Below, piece by piece: positions 1-8,448 of a DNA stretch of 64,000 nucleotides (its first letter is position 1; every line of letters begins with the position of its first letter). This stretch comes from Mucilaginibacter gossypiicola (GTDB taxonomy: Bacteria; Bacteroidota; Bacteroidia; Sphingobacteriales; Sphingobacteriaceae), in the NCBI RefSeq assembly GCF_900110105.1, contig NZ_FOCL01000022.1:1-64000 (forward strand), in the 5' to 3' direction. The notes under the pieces are model-generated. The model searched no databases. It was not told where the DNA came from and was given only the letters and a program-made list of their open reading frames with translations. The translations under genes were made by a program, and so were the position numbers.

Positions 1-1
1 T

Positions 2-295
2 GCTGATGCAAAAGTAGTAACAGATGGCTTTGGAGCTTATAGGGGATTGGATAAATTACATCAGGAGCACCACGTTCTAAATAAAGAGAAAGAAGAGTAC
101 GTCAAAGGAGAATACCATACAAATACTCTTGAAGGCTTTTGGACTCTCCTAAAACGTGGAATATATGGCCAATACCATAAAGTGTCTTCTGAGCATCTGC
201 AAGCGTATCTCGATGAGTTTACCTTTAAATACAATAACAGGACAAATAAATCAAACTTCGCATTATTGATTCAACGAAGTTTGACCTTTGTCTAA
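2..295 (+). pseudogene. IS1595-type (ISXO2-like) transposase, C-terminal part, cut by the window edge
   Basis: The frame is open from base 2, with no start inside the window. The 97 visible residues match the end of the DDE domain of IS1595/ISXO2-like transposases: a VTDGFGAYRG block near the start, then NTLEGFWTLLKRGIYG and a tail of FKYNNR type. The sequence NTLEGFW followed by a Y-H motif is typical of the family, which moves DNA by cut-and-paste. Whether the full element is intact lies outside the window. A 9-bp inverted pair (CAAACTTCG / CGAAGTTTG) occurs in the last 60 bases. Just downstream, at 311-331, sits the tip of a dispersed palindromic repeat seen twice more in the window, which may mark the insertion site. 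Confidence 0.8.
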
Positions 296-310
296 TGATG
301 GGCTATTACT

Positions 311-331
311 CTCTCAAGAGGGGAATCGCGC
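311..331. repeat. Terminal fragment of dispersed palindromic repeat family B
   Basis: CTCTCAAGAGGGGAATCGCGC matches, in reverse complement, the outer end of the longer elements at 11536-11650 and 22407-22519. The rest of the element is missing, and the transposase fragment lies on that side, consistent with (not proof of) interruption by the insertion sequence. Confidence 0.6.
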
Positions 332-349
332 AAGGCTGGTGCTTTTTAT

Positions 350-391
350 AAACCCAAAAAGAAAGCCCCGATCTAAAAAAGATCAGGGCTT
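350..391 (-). terminator. Rho-independent terminator of the degP/htrA gene
   Basis: Arms AAGCCCCGATC (363-373) and GATCAGGGCTT (381-391) form a stem with a 7-base loop. On the minus strand the stem is followed by a T-rich run (TTTCTTTTT). It lies 27 bases after the stop of the leftward protease gene. Confidence 0.85.
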
Positions 392-417
392 CCATATAAA
401 AATCACTTAAAAAAAGC

Positions 418-1953
418 TTATTGAGCCGGGAATGCGCTGCTGAAGTGCGAACCATCAGGGTAGATACCGGCAATAATAATGTTGCCTTGTATCGGTTTTA
501 CAATTGCCCTGTCAATGTCATCAATATTGCTGATCGCTATTTTATTGATGCTGGTGATCACTACGCCTTCCGGAATTTCGGCAGCGTCAAATAAACCGCC
601 TTCACGTACCTGGGTTACCAGTACACCGCCGTTAACATGCAGCTTGGCTTTTTCGGCAGGGGTTAAAGCGTGGAAACTTGCGCCCAATTTGTTAAACAGC
701 TCTTCGGCCGATTTTGAGGCTGCGGTACGGTTTGATGGTGCTACGGCATCGCCTTTAAGCGTTACCGCGAAATCTTTATCCTTACCATCGCGCAGCACAG
801 TAACGTTGATCTTATCGCCGGGCTGTAAACGGCCTACACGTTCCTGCAAATCTGATGATTCATAAACCGGGTTGCCTTCAACCTTAACAATGATATCGCC
901 TTTGCGTAAACCTGCCTGCTCTGCGCCACCGCCCGGTACCAGGTCGTTAACATATAAACCATTGGTGGTTGTTACGTCAAGTTTCTGGGCTACATCCGGG
1001 TTAAGTTCGGTGAAAGTAACTCCTACAAAGCCACGTTTTACGGTACCGAACTTTTTGATATCGTTCAATACTTTTTTAGCCAGGTTAACCGGAATGGCGA
1101 AACCATAACCTTCGTACGAGCCGGTGTGTGAAGCGATTGCGGCGTTAATGCCTATCAGCTCGCCACGGGTGTTAACCAATGCACCACCGCTGTTACCAGG
1201 GTTAATGGCTGCATCGGTTTGAATGAACGACTCGATAGCTTTGTTCAATTTAGGTGCAGTTTGCTGACGGGTACGCCCGAACGGGTTTTCGTCCGAATTA
1301 TCTTCGCTGCCAATGATACCGATATTACGGCCTTTGGCACTGATGATACCCGCTGTTACGGTTGATGTTAAGTTAAAAGGGTTGCCTACAGCTAACACCC
1401 ACTCGCCAACTTTAGCCTCATCGCTGTTGCCTAATTTAACAATAGGCAGGTTGGTAGCGCTAACTTTGATCAGGGCCAGGTCGGTGCTTGGGTCGGTACC
1501 GATAACTTTGGCGCTGTAAGTATGGTGGTCATTAGTGGCAACGGTGATTTTATCGGCCTTTTCAACCACGTGGTTGTTGGTTACAATATAACCATCGGGC
1601 GAAATGATAACGCCTGAGCCTGATGCCATTTGAGGCCCCTGCGGACGTGCTCGCTGACCAAACATATCGCCAAACATTTGCTCCAGCTGATCCTGGCCGC
1701 CACCGCCACTGGCCTTACTGCTGTAAGTAGTGCGGATGTAAACCACCGCAGGGGTAGCTACGGCTGCTGCCTGGGTAAAATCCAGATCGCCGGTTGATGA
1801 AACCGGAGCCGACGGATTACTTGTAAAATATACTTTTTGTTTGTCCTCAAAGCTCATGTTGTCTGAGTACTTATTTTCGATAACCTTGTACACGCCTAAG
1901 GCCATCGCACCCCCAACAAAAGCGGTTAATAGTGTTAAACCTATCTTTTTCAT
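418..1953 (-). CDS. degP: DegP/HtrA-family periplasmic serine protease (Do)
   Basis: This is an envelope quality-control protease and chaperone that degrades misfolded periplasmic proteins. At 511 residues the length is normal for the family. An N-terminal hydrophobic segment (about residues 4-23) is a signal peptide or anchor. A trypsin-like domain follows with the full triad: His128 in TNNHVV, Asp158 in STDLALIKV and Ser255 in NPGNSGGAL. Two PDZ domains come next (about 305-400 and 415-505); the first has GLYVNDLVPGGGAEQAGL. A low-complexity Gly/Gln/Arg stretch at 83-110 precedes the catalytic His, as in the flexible LA loop region of DegP. The gene is monocistronic, divergent from dapF and closed by a good terminator. 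Confidence 0.93.
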   Translation of the reverse strand: MKKIGLTLLTAFVGGAMALGVYKVIENKYSDNMSFEDKQKVYFTSNPSAPVSSTGDLDFTQAAAVATPAVVYIRTTYSSKASGGGGQDQLEQMFGDMFGQRARPQGPQMASGSGVIISPDGYIVTNNHVVEKADKITVATNDHHTYSAKVIGTDPSTDLALIKVSATNLPIVKLGNSDEAKVGEWVLAVGNPFNLTSTVTAGIISAKGRNIGIIGSEDNSDENPFGRTRQQTAPKLNKAIESFIQTDAAINPGNSGGALVNTRGELIGINAAIASHTGSYEGYGFAIPVNLAKKVLNDIKKFGTVKRGFVGVTFTELNPDVAQKLDVTTTNGLYVNDLVPGGGAEQAGLRKGDIIVKVEGNPVYESSDLQERVGRLQPGDKINVTVLRDGKDKDFAVTLKGDAVAPSNRTAASKSAEELFNKLGASFHALTPAEKAKLHVNGGVLVTQVREGGLFDAAEIPEGVVITSINKIAISNIDDIDRAIVKPIQGNIIIAGIYPDGSHFSSAFPAQ

Positions 1954-2145
1954 TTATTATTTGCCTTTCTTATTATTAAGTTTACTTATTTTACAGATCA
2001 AATTTAATACCATATAGACGAGATAATCAATGATAAGTTATTCCGTTTTATGTTAAAATTTGTTAAATAGATCATCGTTGGCGTTTTTGATTGTTAGCAT
2101 GGGTTTTGCTAATACTAAAACGCTGACATTAAACAGCATTATACA

Positions 2146-2931
2146 GTGAAGTTACATTTTTATAAGTACCAGGGTGCCGGAAATGATTTTATTTTGATTG
2201 ATAACCGCGATAATAGCGTTGATCATCATAATCCTAAGCTGATTTCGGGCCTTTGCGATCGCCGTTTCGGTATTGGGGGCGATGGCCTTATGCTGCTGCA
2301 AAACAAAGAAGGGTACGATTTTGAGATGGTTTATTATAATGCCGACGGCCAGCCCAGCAGTATGTGCGGCAATGGTGGGCGCTGCATTGTAGCTTTTGCC
2401 AAATTTTTAGGCGTTATTGAATCCGAAACGGAATTTTTGGCCGTTGATGGCCCGCATTATGCCAAAATTTCAGACGAGGGTGATTGGGTGAGCCTGCAAA
2501 TGATAGATGTAAATGATGTTAGCAAAGATGCTGAAGCCTATGTGCTTAACACCGGTTCGCCGCACTACGTAAAATTGGTTGATGGGCTTGAGCAGCGCAA
2601 CGTTTACCAGGAAGGGCATGCTATCCGTAATAATGCTACTTACCGGAAAAATGGGATCAATGTGAATTTTGTTGAACCTATGGAAGAAGGCTATTTTGTA
2701 CGCACCTTTGAACGCGGGGTGGAGGATGAAACCTTTGCCTGCGGTACAGGAGTAACGGCTGTTGCCCTGGCTATGGCGCAACACAATGAGCAAACAGGGC
2801 ATATAACTACCCCTATAAAAGTATTAGGCGGAAATCTCAACATTCGTTTTGATTACGATGGCAAAGCTTTTACCGATATCTTTTTAGAAGGTCCTGCCGT
2901 AAAGGTTTTTGAAGGAGAGGTGGTGATTTAA
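2146..2931 (+). CDS. dapF: Diaminopimelate epimerase
   Basis: Converts LL- to meso-2,6-diaminopimelate in lysine and peptidoglycan synthesis. Both halves of the cofactor-free epimerase are present with their catalytic cysteines: Cys74 in MCGNGGRC and Cys199 in FACGTGVTA. The N-terminal GAGNDF block is also present. Length (261 residues) is typical. The start is GTG; no ATG fits better because the conserved N-terminus KLHFYKYQGAGNDF begins right after it. It stands alone, divergent from the protease gene, and ends ahead of a strong palindromic element at 3017-3104 that may also end transcription. Confidence 0.95.
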   Translation: MKLHFYKYQGAGNDFILIDNRDNSVDHHNPKLISGLCDRRFGIGGDGLMLLQNKEGYDFEMVYYNADGQPSSMCGNGGRCIVAFAKFLGVIESETEFLAVDGPHYAKISDEGDWVSLQMIDVNDVSKDAEAYVLNTGSPHYVKLVDGLEQRNVYQEGHAIRNNATYRKNGINVNFVEPMEEGYFVRTFERGVEDETFACGTGVTAVALAMAQHNEQTGHITTPIKVLGGNLNIRFDYDGKAFTDIFLEGPAVKVFEGEVVI

Positions 2932-3016
2932 GCGGGCGAGAAGCAAGACGAGAAAGAAATCAGGATGACAAGAGGCAGGAAGCAAGAAGAAGTTCTGATC
3001 AAGCCAATATAAAACT

Positions 3017-3104
3017 ATGTCATTGCGAGCGCAGCGTGGCAATCGCATGCTATACAGAGCCGCTCTGCTTCCGTGCGATTGCCACGCTGCGCTCGCAATG
3101 ACAT
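3017..3104. repeat. Long perfect palindromic repeat, family A (31-bp arms)
   Basis: The left arm 3017-3047 and right arm 3074-3104 are exact reverse complements over 31 bp, both carrying the core TTGCGAGCGCAGCGTGGCAA. The 26-base centre holds a smaller hairpin. It lies between the convergent dapF and the next leftward gene. Part-copies of the same family occur at 9843-9926 and 50238-50272, so it is a dispersed intergenic element and not a gene-specific terminator. Confidence 0.9.
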
Positions 3105-3119
3105 GTCGGGTAAACGGCC

Positions 3120-3539
3120 TTAATGAACCGGTTTCAATAAATTAAAAAACGTCCCGTCCATAATAACATTACCGATAGCGTCAAATACGCTTTTTCTGGT
3201 GGCTTCGGCTTTCATATCTTCTGCATAAAAAATATGGTCAACGCCTAATGTTTTCAAAAATGGATCAATTTTGGAGTGCCATTTATTTTTATAACAGCAA
3301 ATCTTAATGCTTTTATACGCAGGGTTTGAGCTTAAGCGACGAAGGATCTTTTCTATATCCTGAACAAGGTAATCGTAATCGAGAATTAACAGATTGGGTT
3401 TGATATCATGTATTGCCGGAAAGATGGCTGCGGAAAGTGAAATATGCTTGAAAACCTTGTTATTGGGCAATACATCAAGGCCAACTACATGTGGTGCAAC
3501 CAACAGTACAACTTTAGACCGTACACGGATCATGATCAA
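3120..3539 (-). CDS. CheY-like receiver-fold protein, stand-alone
   Basis: 139 residues resembling a single receiver domain: a beta-rich start (KVVLLVAP), a central PNLLILDYDYL where the Asp sits where a phospho-acceptor is expected, then SIKICCYKN and a late FYAED segment. There is no output domain and no adjacent kinase. Several acidic-pocket residues at the N-terminus of the fold are not evident (VVLLVAP in place of a DD pair), so phosphorylation is uncertain; it may be a pseudo-receiver. Family assignment is by fold pattern only. The gene is monocistronic. Confidence 0.55.
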   Translation of the reverse strand: MIMIRVRSKVVLLVAPHVVGLDVLPNNKVFKHISLSAAIFPAIHDIKPNLLILDYDYLVQDIEKILRRLSSNPAYKSIKICCYKNKWHSKIDPFLKTLGVDHIFYAEDMKAEATRKSVFDAIGNVIMDGTFFNLLKPVH

Positions 3540-3708
3540 TCAATTAGGTGCTTAAAAGTAGTTCTTAAATTTCTACTTGTCAAGCATTTATTAATTAATT
3601 TAATAAGAATCCTACTCTTAAAATTAAATCTTCATAAAGTAATACCTTTTATCACTTTCGGTTTTTATAATTTCAATGCTAAATTAACTTTTGCGATAAT
3701 TTTTATAC

Positions 3709-4587
3709 CTAACTTGTAATATTTGCTTTTCTACGCCTTTTCCAACGCCTGATTAATAGCAGAAAGATGATGGTACCCATCATTAAAGGCCACAATGCTA
3801 TAAGTGCGAAAAACAGGTTTTGTACAACTTCCCAACCCTCGCCAAGTGCGGTTTTAAATTTATAGGCGAAACCGTTGCCGGTGTTTACTTCGCCGGGGTG
3901 CCGGGTATAAAAGCTTATATCAAGCGAACTGTAACTAACCTGGCTGCTCAGGTAGTTAAGTTGCCCCTGCGCCGAATCAATTGTTGTACGGATACTGGCC
4001 AGCTTATCTTCTATCGCCAGCAGGTCGGTCATTTTGGTGGCTTTTGCAGCCAGCTGCAAGTAACGTTGTTCTAACTGTTTGTTATTACTGATCTCGGCAC
4101 GAACGTCGATAAACTGCGTGGTTACATCACGGATGTGGATATTCTTTGAGTCGATATGATCAGTACTGGAAGTTAAGGTGCTTAAAAAAGCATCAAAATT
4201 TTTGGAGGGTATCCTGATTTTGAGGCTATACTCTTTCTGATTGGTTTCGCCGCTGTTGGTTTCATTTTCTTCGGCGAGATAACCGCCTAACTTTTTCAGA
4301 GAAGAGACAATGTTTTGCCTGGCTGCCTTCGGATCGCCGGTTTCAAAACGGATATCGCCTTCCTTGATGATCTTTTTGGCGGTGTTGGTAATAGAGGGGT
4401 TAGGTGCCGGTGGTTTATTAGCAGTACCGGCATCTTCCAGTTGATCGGCTGCTGCTATGCTTTTTTCCTCCGCGACAGGAGCAGGGGATAACACAACATC
4501 TTGTATCCTTGCTTTTTGTTCTGTATCATGCTTGCATGAGGTAAGTACGAGCAAAAAACTAATCGACAGAAAAAAATAGGTTTTCAT
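3709..4587 (-). CDS. DUF4349-type membrane-anchored lipoprotein
   Basis: The N-terminus is a lipoprotein signal (MKTYFFLSISFLLVLTSC, lipid Cys18), followed by a Pro/Ala-rich linker. The central domain (about 75-235) has the IKEGDIRFETGD start, the conserved KLGGYLAEENE and a helical middle, as in DUF4349 proteins. A single membrane segment at about 258-280 ends in a strongly basic tail (RRWKRRRK). Proteins of this type sit in the cell envelope; their biochemical role is unknown. Nothing next to it suggests an operon. Confidence 0.8.
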   Translation of the reverse strand: MKTYFFLSISFLLVLTSCKHDTEQKARIQDVVLSPAPVAEEKSIAAADQLEDAGTANKPPAPNPSITNTAKKIIKEGDIRFETGDPKAARQNIVSSLKKLGGYLAEENETNSGETNQKEYSLKIRIPSKNFDAFLSTLTSSTDHIDSKNIHIRDVTTQFIDVRAEISNNKQLEQRYLQLAAKATKMTDLLAIEDKLASIRTTIDSAQGQLNYLSSQVSYSSLDISFYTRHPGEVNTGNGFAYKFKTALGEGWEVVQNLFFALIALWPLMMGTIIFLLLIRRWKRRRKANITS

Positions 4588-4703
4588 AATAAGGCTGTTT
4601 AATTGTTTTAGATTAAACGCTTGTTGCCTTATTTAATTGTATTTAACTTGATTTTTAAGGAATTTAATTCTGTTTAATTGAAATAAATAAAATTAAATTT
4701 TAT

Positions 4704-5030
4704 TTATTTCAATTTTTCATTGTTTTTATGCCGTTCGGCGTCACGAATACTTTTCTTCTGCATGTTTTTTTCCAGGGCTTCGGTAAGGTCGATGCCGGTT
4801 TGGTTTGCCAGGCAAATGAGCACAAAAAGTACATCGGCCATTTCATCAGCAAGATTAACCTCGGTATCCGATTTTTTAAACGATTGCTCGCCATACTGTC
4901 GGGCCATAATGCGGGCTACTTCGCCAACTTCTTCCATTAAAATGGCGGTGTTGGTAAGCTCGTTAAAATACCGGATTCCCATTGTTTTTATCCAGTTATC
5001 TACCAGTTGTTGCGCTTCGCTGATCTGCAT
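4704..5030 (-). CDS. MazG-like nucleotide pyrophosphohydrolase
   Basis: A small all-alpha NTP pyrophosphatase of 108 residues. The metal-binding signature is visible as EEVGEVARI (residues ~29-37) and LADEMADVLFVL (~60-71), the EExxE and ExxD motifs of the MazG superfamily. Such short single-domain forms usually cleave non-canonical or deoxy-NTPs to monophosphates for housecleaning. The chosen ATG gives a standard N-terminus (MQISEAQQLVDNW). No partner gene lies in the same operon. Confidence 0.85.
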   Translation of the reverse strand: MQISEAQQLVDNWIKTMGIRYFNELTNTAILMEEVGEVARIMARQYGEQSFKKSDTEVNLADEMADVLFVLICLANQTGIDLTEALEKNMQKKSIRDAERHKNNEKLK

Positions 5031-5171
5031 AAAATAGTTTTAGTGTGGCCGAATTTCATGAAATTTTTTGAAATGAGGCGAATAGGTATCTACCGAAAAC
5101 AAAATGAAAATACTTTGTAAGGTTTCATTGCCCGGCACGACAAAGGGGCAAACAACTTAAAAAAATCAAAC

Positions 5172-5510
5172 ATGAAAACCAGATCAATCATTTCAGGCGC
5201 CCTTATCGCCATTTTTGCTATCGCAGGCCTTACGGTTAATGTACAGGCAAAAACACCGGCTCCTTTGCACAATACCGTTTTACTTAGCGATACCGGCAAA
5301 ATGAAAAAGGATAAGATGAGTAAAGATAAAATGAGCCATGATAAAATGGGTTCGGATAAGATGAGCCATGATAAAATGGCATCAGACAAAATGGGCGCAG
5401 ATAAAATGTCAAAAGACAAGATGGGTTCGGACAAAATGAGCCACGATAAAATGTCCAAAAGTAAAATGGGTAAAGGTAAAATGGGCAAAGACAGCTCGGG
5501 TAAAATGTAA
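5172..5510 (+). CDS. Exported MXKDX pentapeptide-repeat protein
   Basis: A signal peptide (about residues 1-26, ending VNVQA) is followed by a short linker and then near-perfect tandem pentapeptides of the form KMxxD/KMxHD from about residue 40 to the end (KDKMS, KDKMG, SDKMS, ADKMG). The mature protein is almost only Lys, Asp, Met, Ser and Gly. Named families with this pattern exist (pentapeptide MXKDX repeat proteins) but have no assigned function; Met and Asp density suggests metal binding, which is inference. The DNA is a 15-bp-periodic repeat, so copy number may vary between strains. A terminator follows. Confidence 0.8.
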   Translation: MKTRSIISGALIAIFAIAGLTVNVQAKTPAPLHNTVLLSDTGKMKKDKMSKDKMSHDKMGSDKMSHDKMASDKMGADKMSKDKMGSDKMSHDKMSKSKMGKGKMGKDSSGKM

Positions 5511-5535
5511 CCTTGCTTTTGCTTTGTGATTGTTT

Positions 5536-5563
5536 AAAGGGAGCCCGCAGGAGTTCCCTTTTT
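5536..5563 (+). terminator. Terminator after the MXKDX-repeat gene
   Basis: Arms AAAGGGA (5536-5542) and TCCCTTT (5555-5561) with a 12-base loop and trailing T residues. It lies 26 bases past the stop codon and right at the end of the convergent TonB-receptor gene. Confidence 0.7.
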
Positions 5564-5567
5564 GCTT

Positions 5568-7991
5568 TTAATGAATCCTGCCTTTCTCATCCTGGTTGCC
5601 CGTATCCTGTTTCTCCGCTTTAGCCTGGCTGTTACCAAAGCGATAGCTGATGCCCACCAGGGCATACCTGTTGATCTGGAAGTTGGTGTATTTTTGCCTT
5701 ACCCCATTTACCACCGTGGTTACTGCCGATGCGCTGCTTCTGAAAACATCGTTCATCACAAATGAAACATCTACTTTCTTCTTTAAAACGGATGCTTTAA
5801 GGCCGAGGTCGAGTTTATAATAAGCATCACTTCGGCCAATGTGATCTATCTCCGGGAACTGGTACCAGAAATTTACCGCTCCCGAAAAGGATTTATCGGC
5901 ATTGAAATAAATATTGTTATTGGTAGCGATATAAGCCCCGAACCCGCTGATGCCCTTTATCGCGCTGATGGCCGATTTGGCATCGGTATGATAAAAGGTG
6001 AACTGGTTGTTATTATCAAGCCAGCTCAGCAATTGCATCGAATAATTTTCGGAAATGCCCACCCGGTAAGCTTTAATAAAGTTGAGCGGCGTGGTATAAA
6101 CCAGGTTGGTATCCGGTCGGGCTATAGTTACATTATTAAAACCATTGTTCGTTACATTTAAAAATATGGCTGATGTAAGCCGGTTTTTGTAAGTATCCGC
6201 TATCTCAAAATTGGTGTTGTACTCAGGCTGGAGGTAAGGGTTGCCCTCGCCATAGCTATAAGCTGTAAACAGACTTTTGAATGGATTAAGGTTCCAAAAA
6301 GTAGGCCTGTTAATCCGCCTTCCAAAATTGAGCGATAAGCTGTGATCAACTGCTGCCTGGTAACTTACCGTTGCAGAAGGGAACAGCCTGGTGTAATTGT
6401 TGATAGTGGTTTCATTGAGGGTATGCGAAAAGCCTTTGGTTTCGGTACGTTCAACCCGCAGGCCTGCCTGGTATTTCCATTTGCCATCCTCGCGGTTGAT
6501 ACTGCCATAAACAGATTGGGTGTTTTCGGTATAAGTAAATTCATTGCTCAGGTTCGGATCATACTTTAGCGAGTCGTTGGCCGTCTTCTTAAAATAAAAA
6601 GCATTGCTGTAATTGTTGATAAAACTTAGTTTACCGCCAAAAGCAAAACGGGCGTATTTGGTAGGGACTATAGCATCTGCTTTAAAAGTATAAATGTTGA
6701 TATCCTGTTTATTGGTATCATGATAACGATTACGGCTGGCGGCATTTAATGAGCCATCGGTAAGGTAGGTGTTGCTTTCAAAGTCCGACCGGTCCGTTCG
6801 GTAATAGTTAAAATAATCGGCGTTAAGCACCAGTTTTGCGCCGGAGGTATCCAGGCTGATAGTGCCGTGCAGGTTAACCGCATTGCTGATAGCTACGGGA
6901 TGATAAGTGGCATAAGTTTTCAGGGTGGAATCGATGCCTCCGGTGCTGTTATTAACGATTGGATTGTTTACATGATCCGATCCGTCATAAGTGTTTTTCC
7001 CGCCCTGATAATTTACCCCGGCAGTTACTTTTGGGCTGAACCTATAATCGGCACCGGCAACGAAATTTAAATTATGGTAGCGGTAATTACCCGTATCGGT
7101 TTGCAGCCAGGTTTGCTTAGGATAGTAAATATCAGTTTCAAAGCCTTCCAATTCATGATCATGATCAACGTTTACACTGGCATAGGCCGATAGTTTGGCC
7201 GTGTTATAGTTGATATCGCCGCTTGCATTAAGCCACCAATAGTTACTGGTACCATAAACGGAGGCCGGGCTGTGCAACCATTGCTTTTGATTGACTTGTA
7301 TACTGCCCGAATAGCCTTGCTTTTTACTGTGTTTTAAAGTTATATTGATAAGCCCTGCGTTCCCTTCGGCGTCATAGGCAGCTCCGGGGTTTTTAATAAC
7401 TTCAATAGTGCCAACCTGGCTTGCCGATAGCGACCGCAGATAGCGGAGCAGATCGGTACCTGCCAGTTGAACCAGCCTTTCATTTACCATTACCTTGATG
7501 CTACCTTTGCCAACAATGCTGAGGTCGTTATCGCCAACCTTTATGCCTGGCACCCTGCCAATAACCGTAAGCGCATCGGCCCCGGCTGATGTTGCACTTG
7601 TGGATACGTTGTAAACCAGTTTATCGCTTTTATTTTCAATAGAAGCTTTACTCGCGGTTACTTTTACCTCATTCAGTTGCGTGGTGTTATCCATAAGGGT
7701 AACGGATAAGGTGGTATCATGCTGAAGGCTTAATTTAAGCAGGCTTGTTTGGTAGCCGGTATAAGTGACAGTTAGGCTGTAGTAGCCTTTATCAACAGCT
7801 GTAAAACTGAATATGCCAGCCGAATCGGTTTGCACCGCCCGGGTTTGCTCGGAGTTTTGCTGTTGCAGATTAACAACGGCAAAGGCTACTGGATTTTGGG
7901 AAACGCCGGTTACTTTACCGGTAACTTTTACCTGGGCAAACAGGCTGCTATAAATTAAACTGAAAAACAGAACGTTGTAAATATGTTTCAA
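5568..7991 (-). CDS. Outer-membrane beta-barrel receptor-like protein (TonB-dependent receptor family)
   Basis: 807 residues with a signal peptide (residues 1-19, ending SLFAQ), a carboxypeptidase-regulatory-like beta-sandwich (about 22-105, VKVTGKVTGVSQNPVAFAVV), a plug-like region (about 120-220, with the VIKNPGAAYDAEGNAGLINI block), and a C-terminal 22-strand-type barrel rich in alternating aromatic strands (LNFGRRINRPTFWNLNPF). It ends YALVGISYRFGN and then a polar tail. This arrangement is the outer-membrane beta-barrel family common in Bacteroidota. No SusD partner is adjacent, so the ligand cannot be guessed. It ends about 110 bases from the small membrane gene on the same strand. Confidence 0.88.
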   Translation of the reverse strand: MKHIYNVLFFSLIYSSLFAQVKVTGKVTGVSQNPVAFAVVNLQQQNSEQTRAVQTDSAGIFSFTAVDKGYYSLTVTYTGYQTSLLKLSLQHDTTLSVTLMDNTTQLNEVKVTASKASIENKSDKLVYNVSTSATSAGADALTVIGRVPGIKVGDNDLSIVGKGSIKVMVNERLVQLAGTDLLRYLRSLSASQVGTIEVIKNPGAAYDAEGNAGLINITLKHSKKQGYSGSIQVNQKQWLHSPASVYGTSNYWWLNASGDINYNTAKLSAYASVNVDHDHELEGFETDIYYPKQTWLQTDTGNYRYHNLNFVAGADYRFSPKVTAGVNYQGGKNTYDGSDHVNNPIVNNSTGGIDSTLKTYATYHPVAISNAVNLHGTISLDTSGAKLVLNADYFNYYRTDRSDFESNTYLTDGSLNAASRNRYHDTNKQDINIYTFKADAIVPTKYARFAFGGKLSFINNYSNAFYFKKTANDSLKYDPNLSNEFTYTENTQSVYGSINREDGKWKYQAGLRVERTETKGFSHTLNETTINNYTRLFPSATVSYQAAVDHSLSLNFGRRINRPTFWNLNPFKSLFTAYSYGEGNPYLQPEYNTNFEIADTYKNRLTSAIFLNVTNNGFNNVTIARPDTNLVYTTPLNFIKAYRVGISENYSMQLLSWLDNNNQFTFYHTDAKSAISAIKGISGFGAYIATNNNIYFNADKSFSGAVNFWYQFPEIDHIGRSDAYYKLDLGLKASVLKKKVDVSFVMNDVFRSSASAVTTVVNGVRQKYTNFQINRYALVGISYRFGNSQAKAEKQDTGNQDEKGRIH

Positions 7992-8105
7992 ACCAGGAGC
8001 AGGTTGGGGTTTATAATGTTTGTAAAATAAATAAAAAACCGCCGCTAATTGTTTAGCGACGGTTCTATTTTATTTTCGGATGCGGCTCCGGAGACTGGGC
8101 TGGTA

Positions 8106-8279
8106 TTAGACTTCGCTTTTTACGTGTTCCAATCCCCCGTTTTCGGTAACATAATATTCAGAACGCAAATGCGCGTCAGGGTTAATGTTACTGCCTTTCT
8201 TTTTACTTTTTTGTGGGCCCGACACCGCCAGGATAATGGCTGCCAGGAAGAGGGTTATCTCTATCAAACTCACTAACAT
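8106..8279 (-). CDS. Small single-pass membrane protein, 57 residues (hypothetical)
   Basis: The open frame begins with ATG at 8277-8279 and ends with TAA at 8106-8108. The product starts MLVSLIEITLFLAAIILAVS, a clear membrane segment, then a basic patch (QKSKKKGS) and a polar tail of about 27 residues (NINPDAHLRSEYYVTENGG...). The hydrophobic helix followed by positive residues fits an N-out/C-in small membrane protein. It was found by direct translation because it is below the usual length cut-off. Gene status rests on its coherent composition; I recognise no family. The rightward frame across the same bases has no such order. Confidence 0.55.
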   Translation of the reverse strand: MLVSLIEITLFLAAIILAVSGPQKSKKKGSNINPDAHLRSEYYVTENGGLEHVKSEV

Positions 8280-8378
8280 GGGGAGATGTATTTATATTCT
8301 TCATGATGTTGATTGATTGGGTGATTGTTTTTTGTTCAATTTAGTTTGATTGTAAAATAAGAAAATAAAACCTGATAT

Positions 8379-8396
8379 TATTAACCCAGGTGAAAA
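8379..8396. promoter_or_regulatory. Candidate operator in front of the CRP-like gene (autoregulation)
   Basis: TATTAACCCAGGTGAAAA has the same layout as the perfect palindrome at 9079-9096: right half GTGAAAA is identical, left half TATTAAC matches TTTTCAC at 5 of 7 positions, and the spacer is 4 bases. It lies 53 bases before the start of the regulator gene. Confidence 0.5.
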
Positions 8397-8448
8397 TTGG
8401 TGTGGTTTTTTGTGCCGATATTTGAATTGATTACGCTTTGTTAACAGT

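Noticed and set aside
3017..3104. Reading the family A palindrome as the dapF terminator only
   Set aside because: Copies of the same element occur elsewhere, so it is a dispersed repeat; it may still stop transcription.
5090..5488. A 132-residue minus-strand frame rich in LSWLILSEPIL-type repeats
   Set aside because: It is the mirror of the MXKDX-repeat gene; the periodic hydrophobic pattern comes from the same 15-bp DNA repeat. The plus-strand frame has a signal peptide and matches a known repeat type.
8049..8276. A 75-residue plus-strand frame across the small membrane gene
   Set aside because: Composition is unlike a real protein, while the minus-strand frame in the same bases gives a clear membrane helix and tail.
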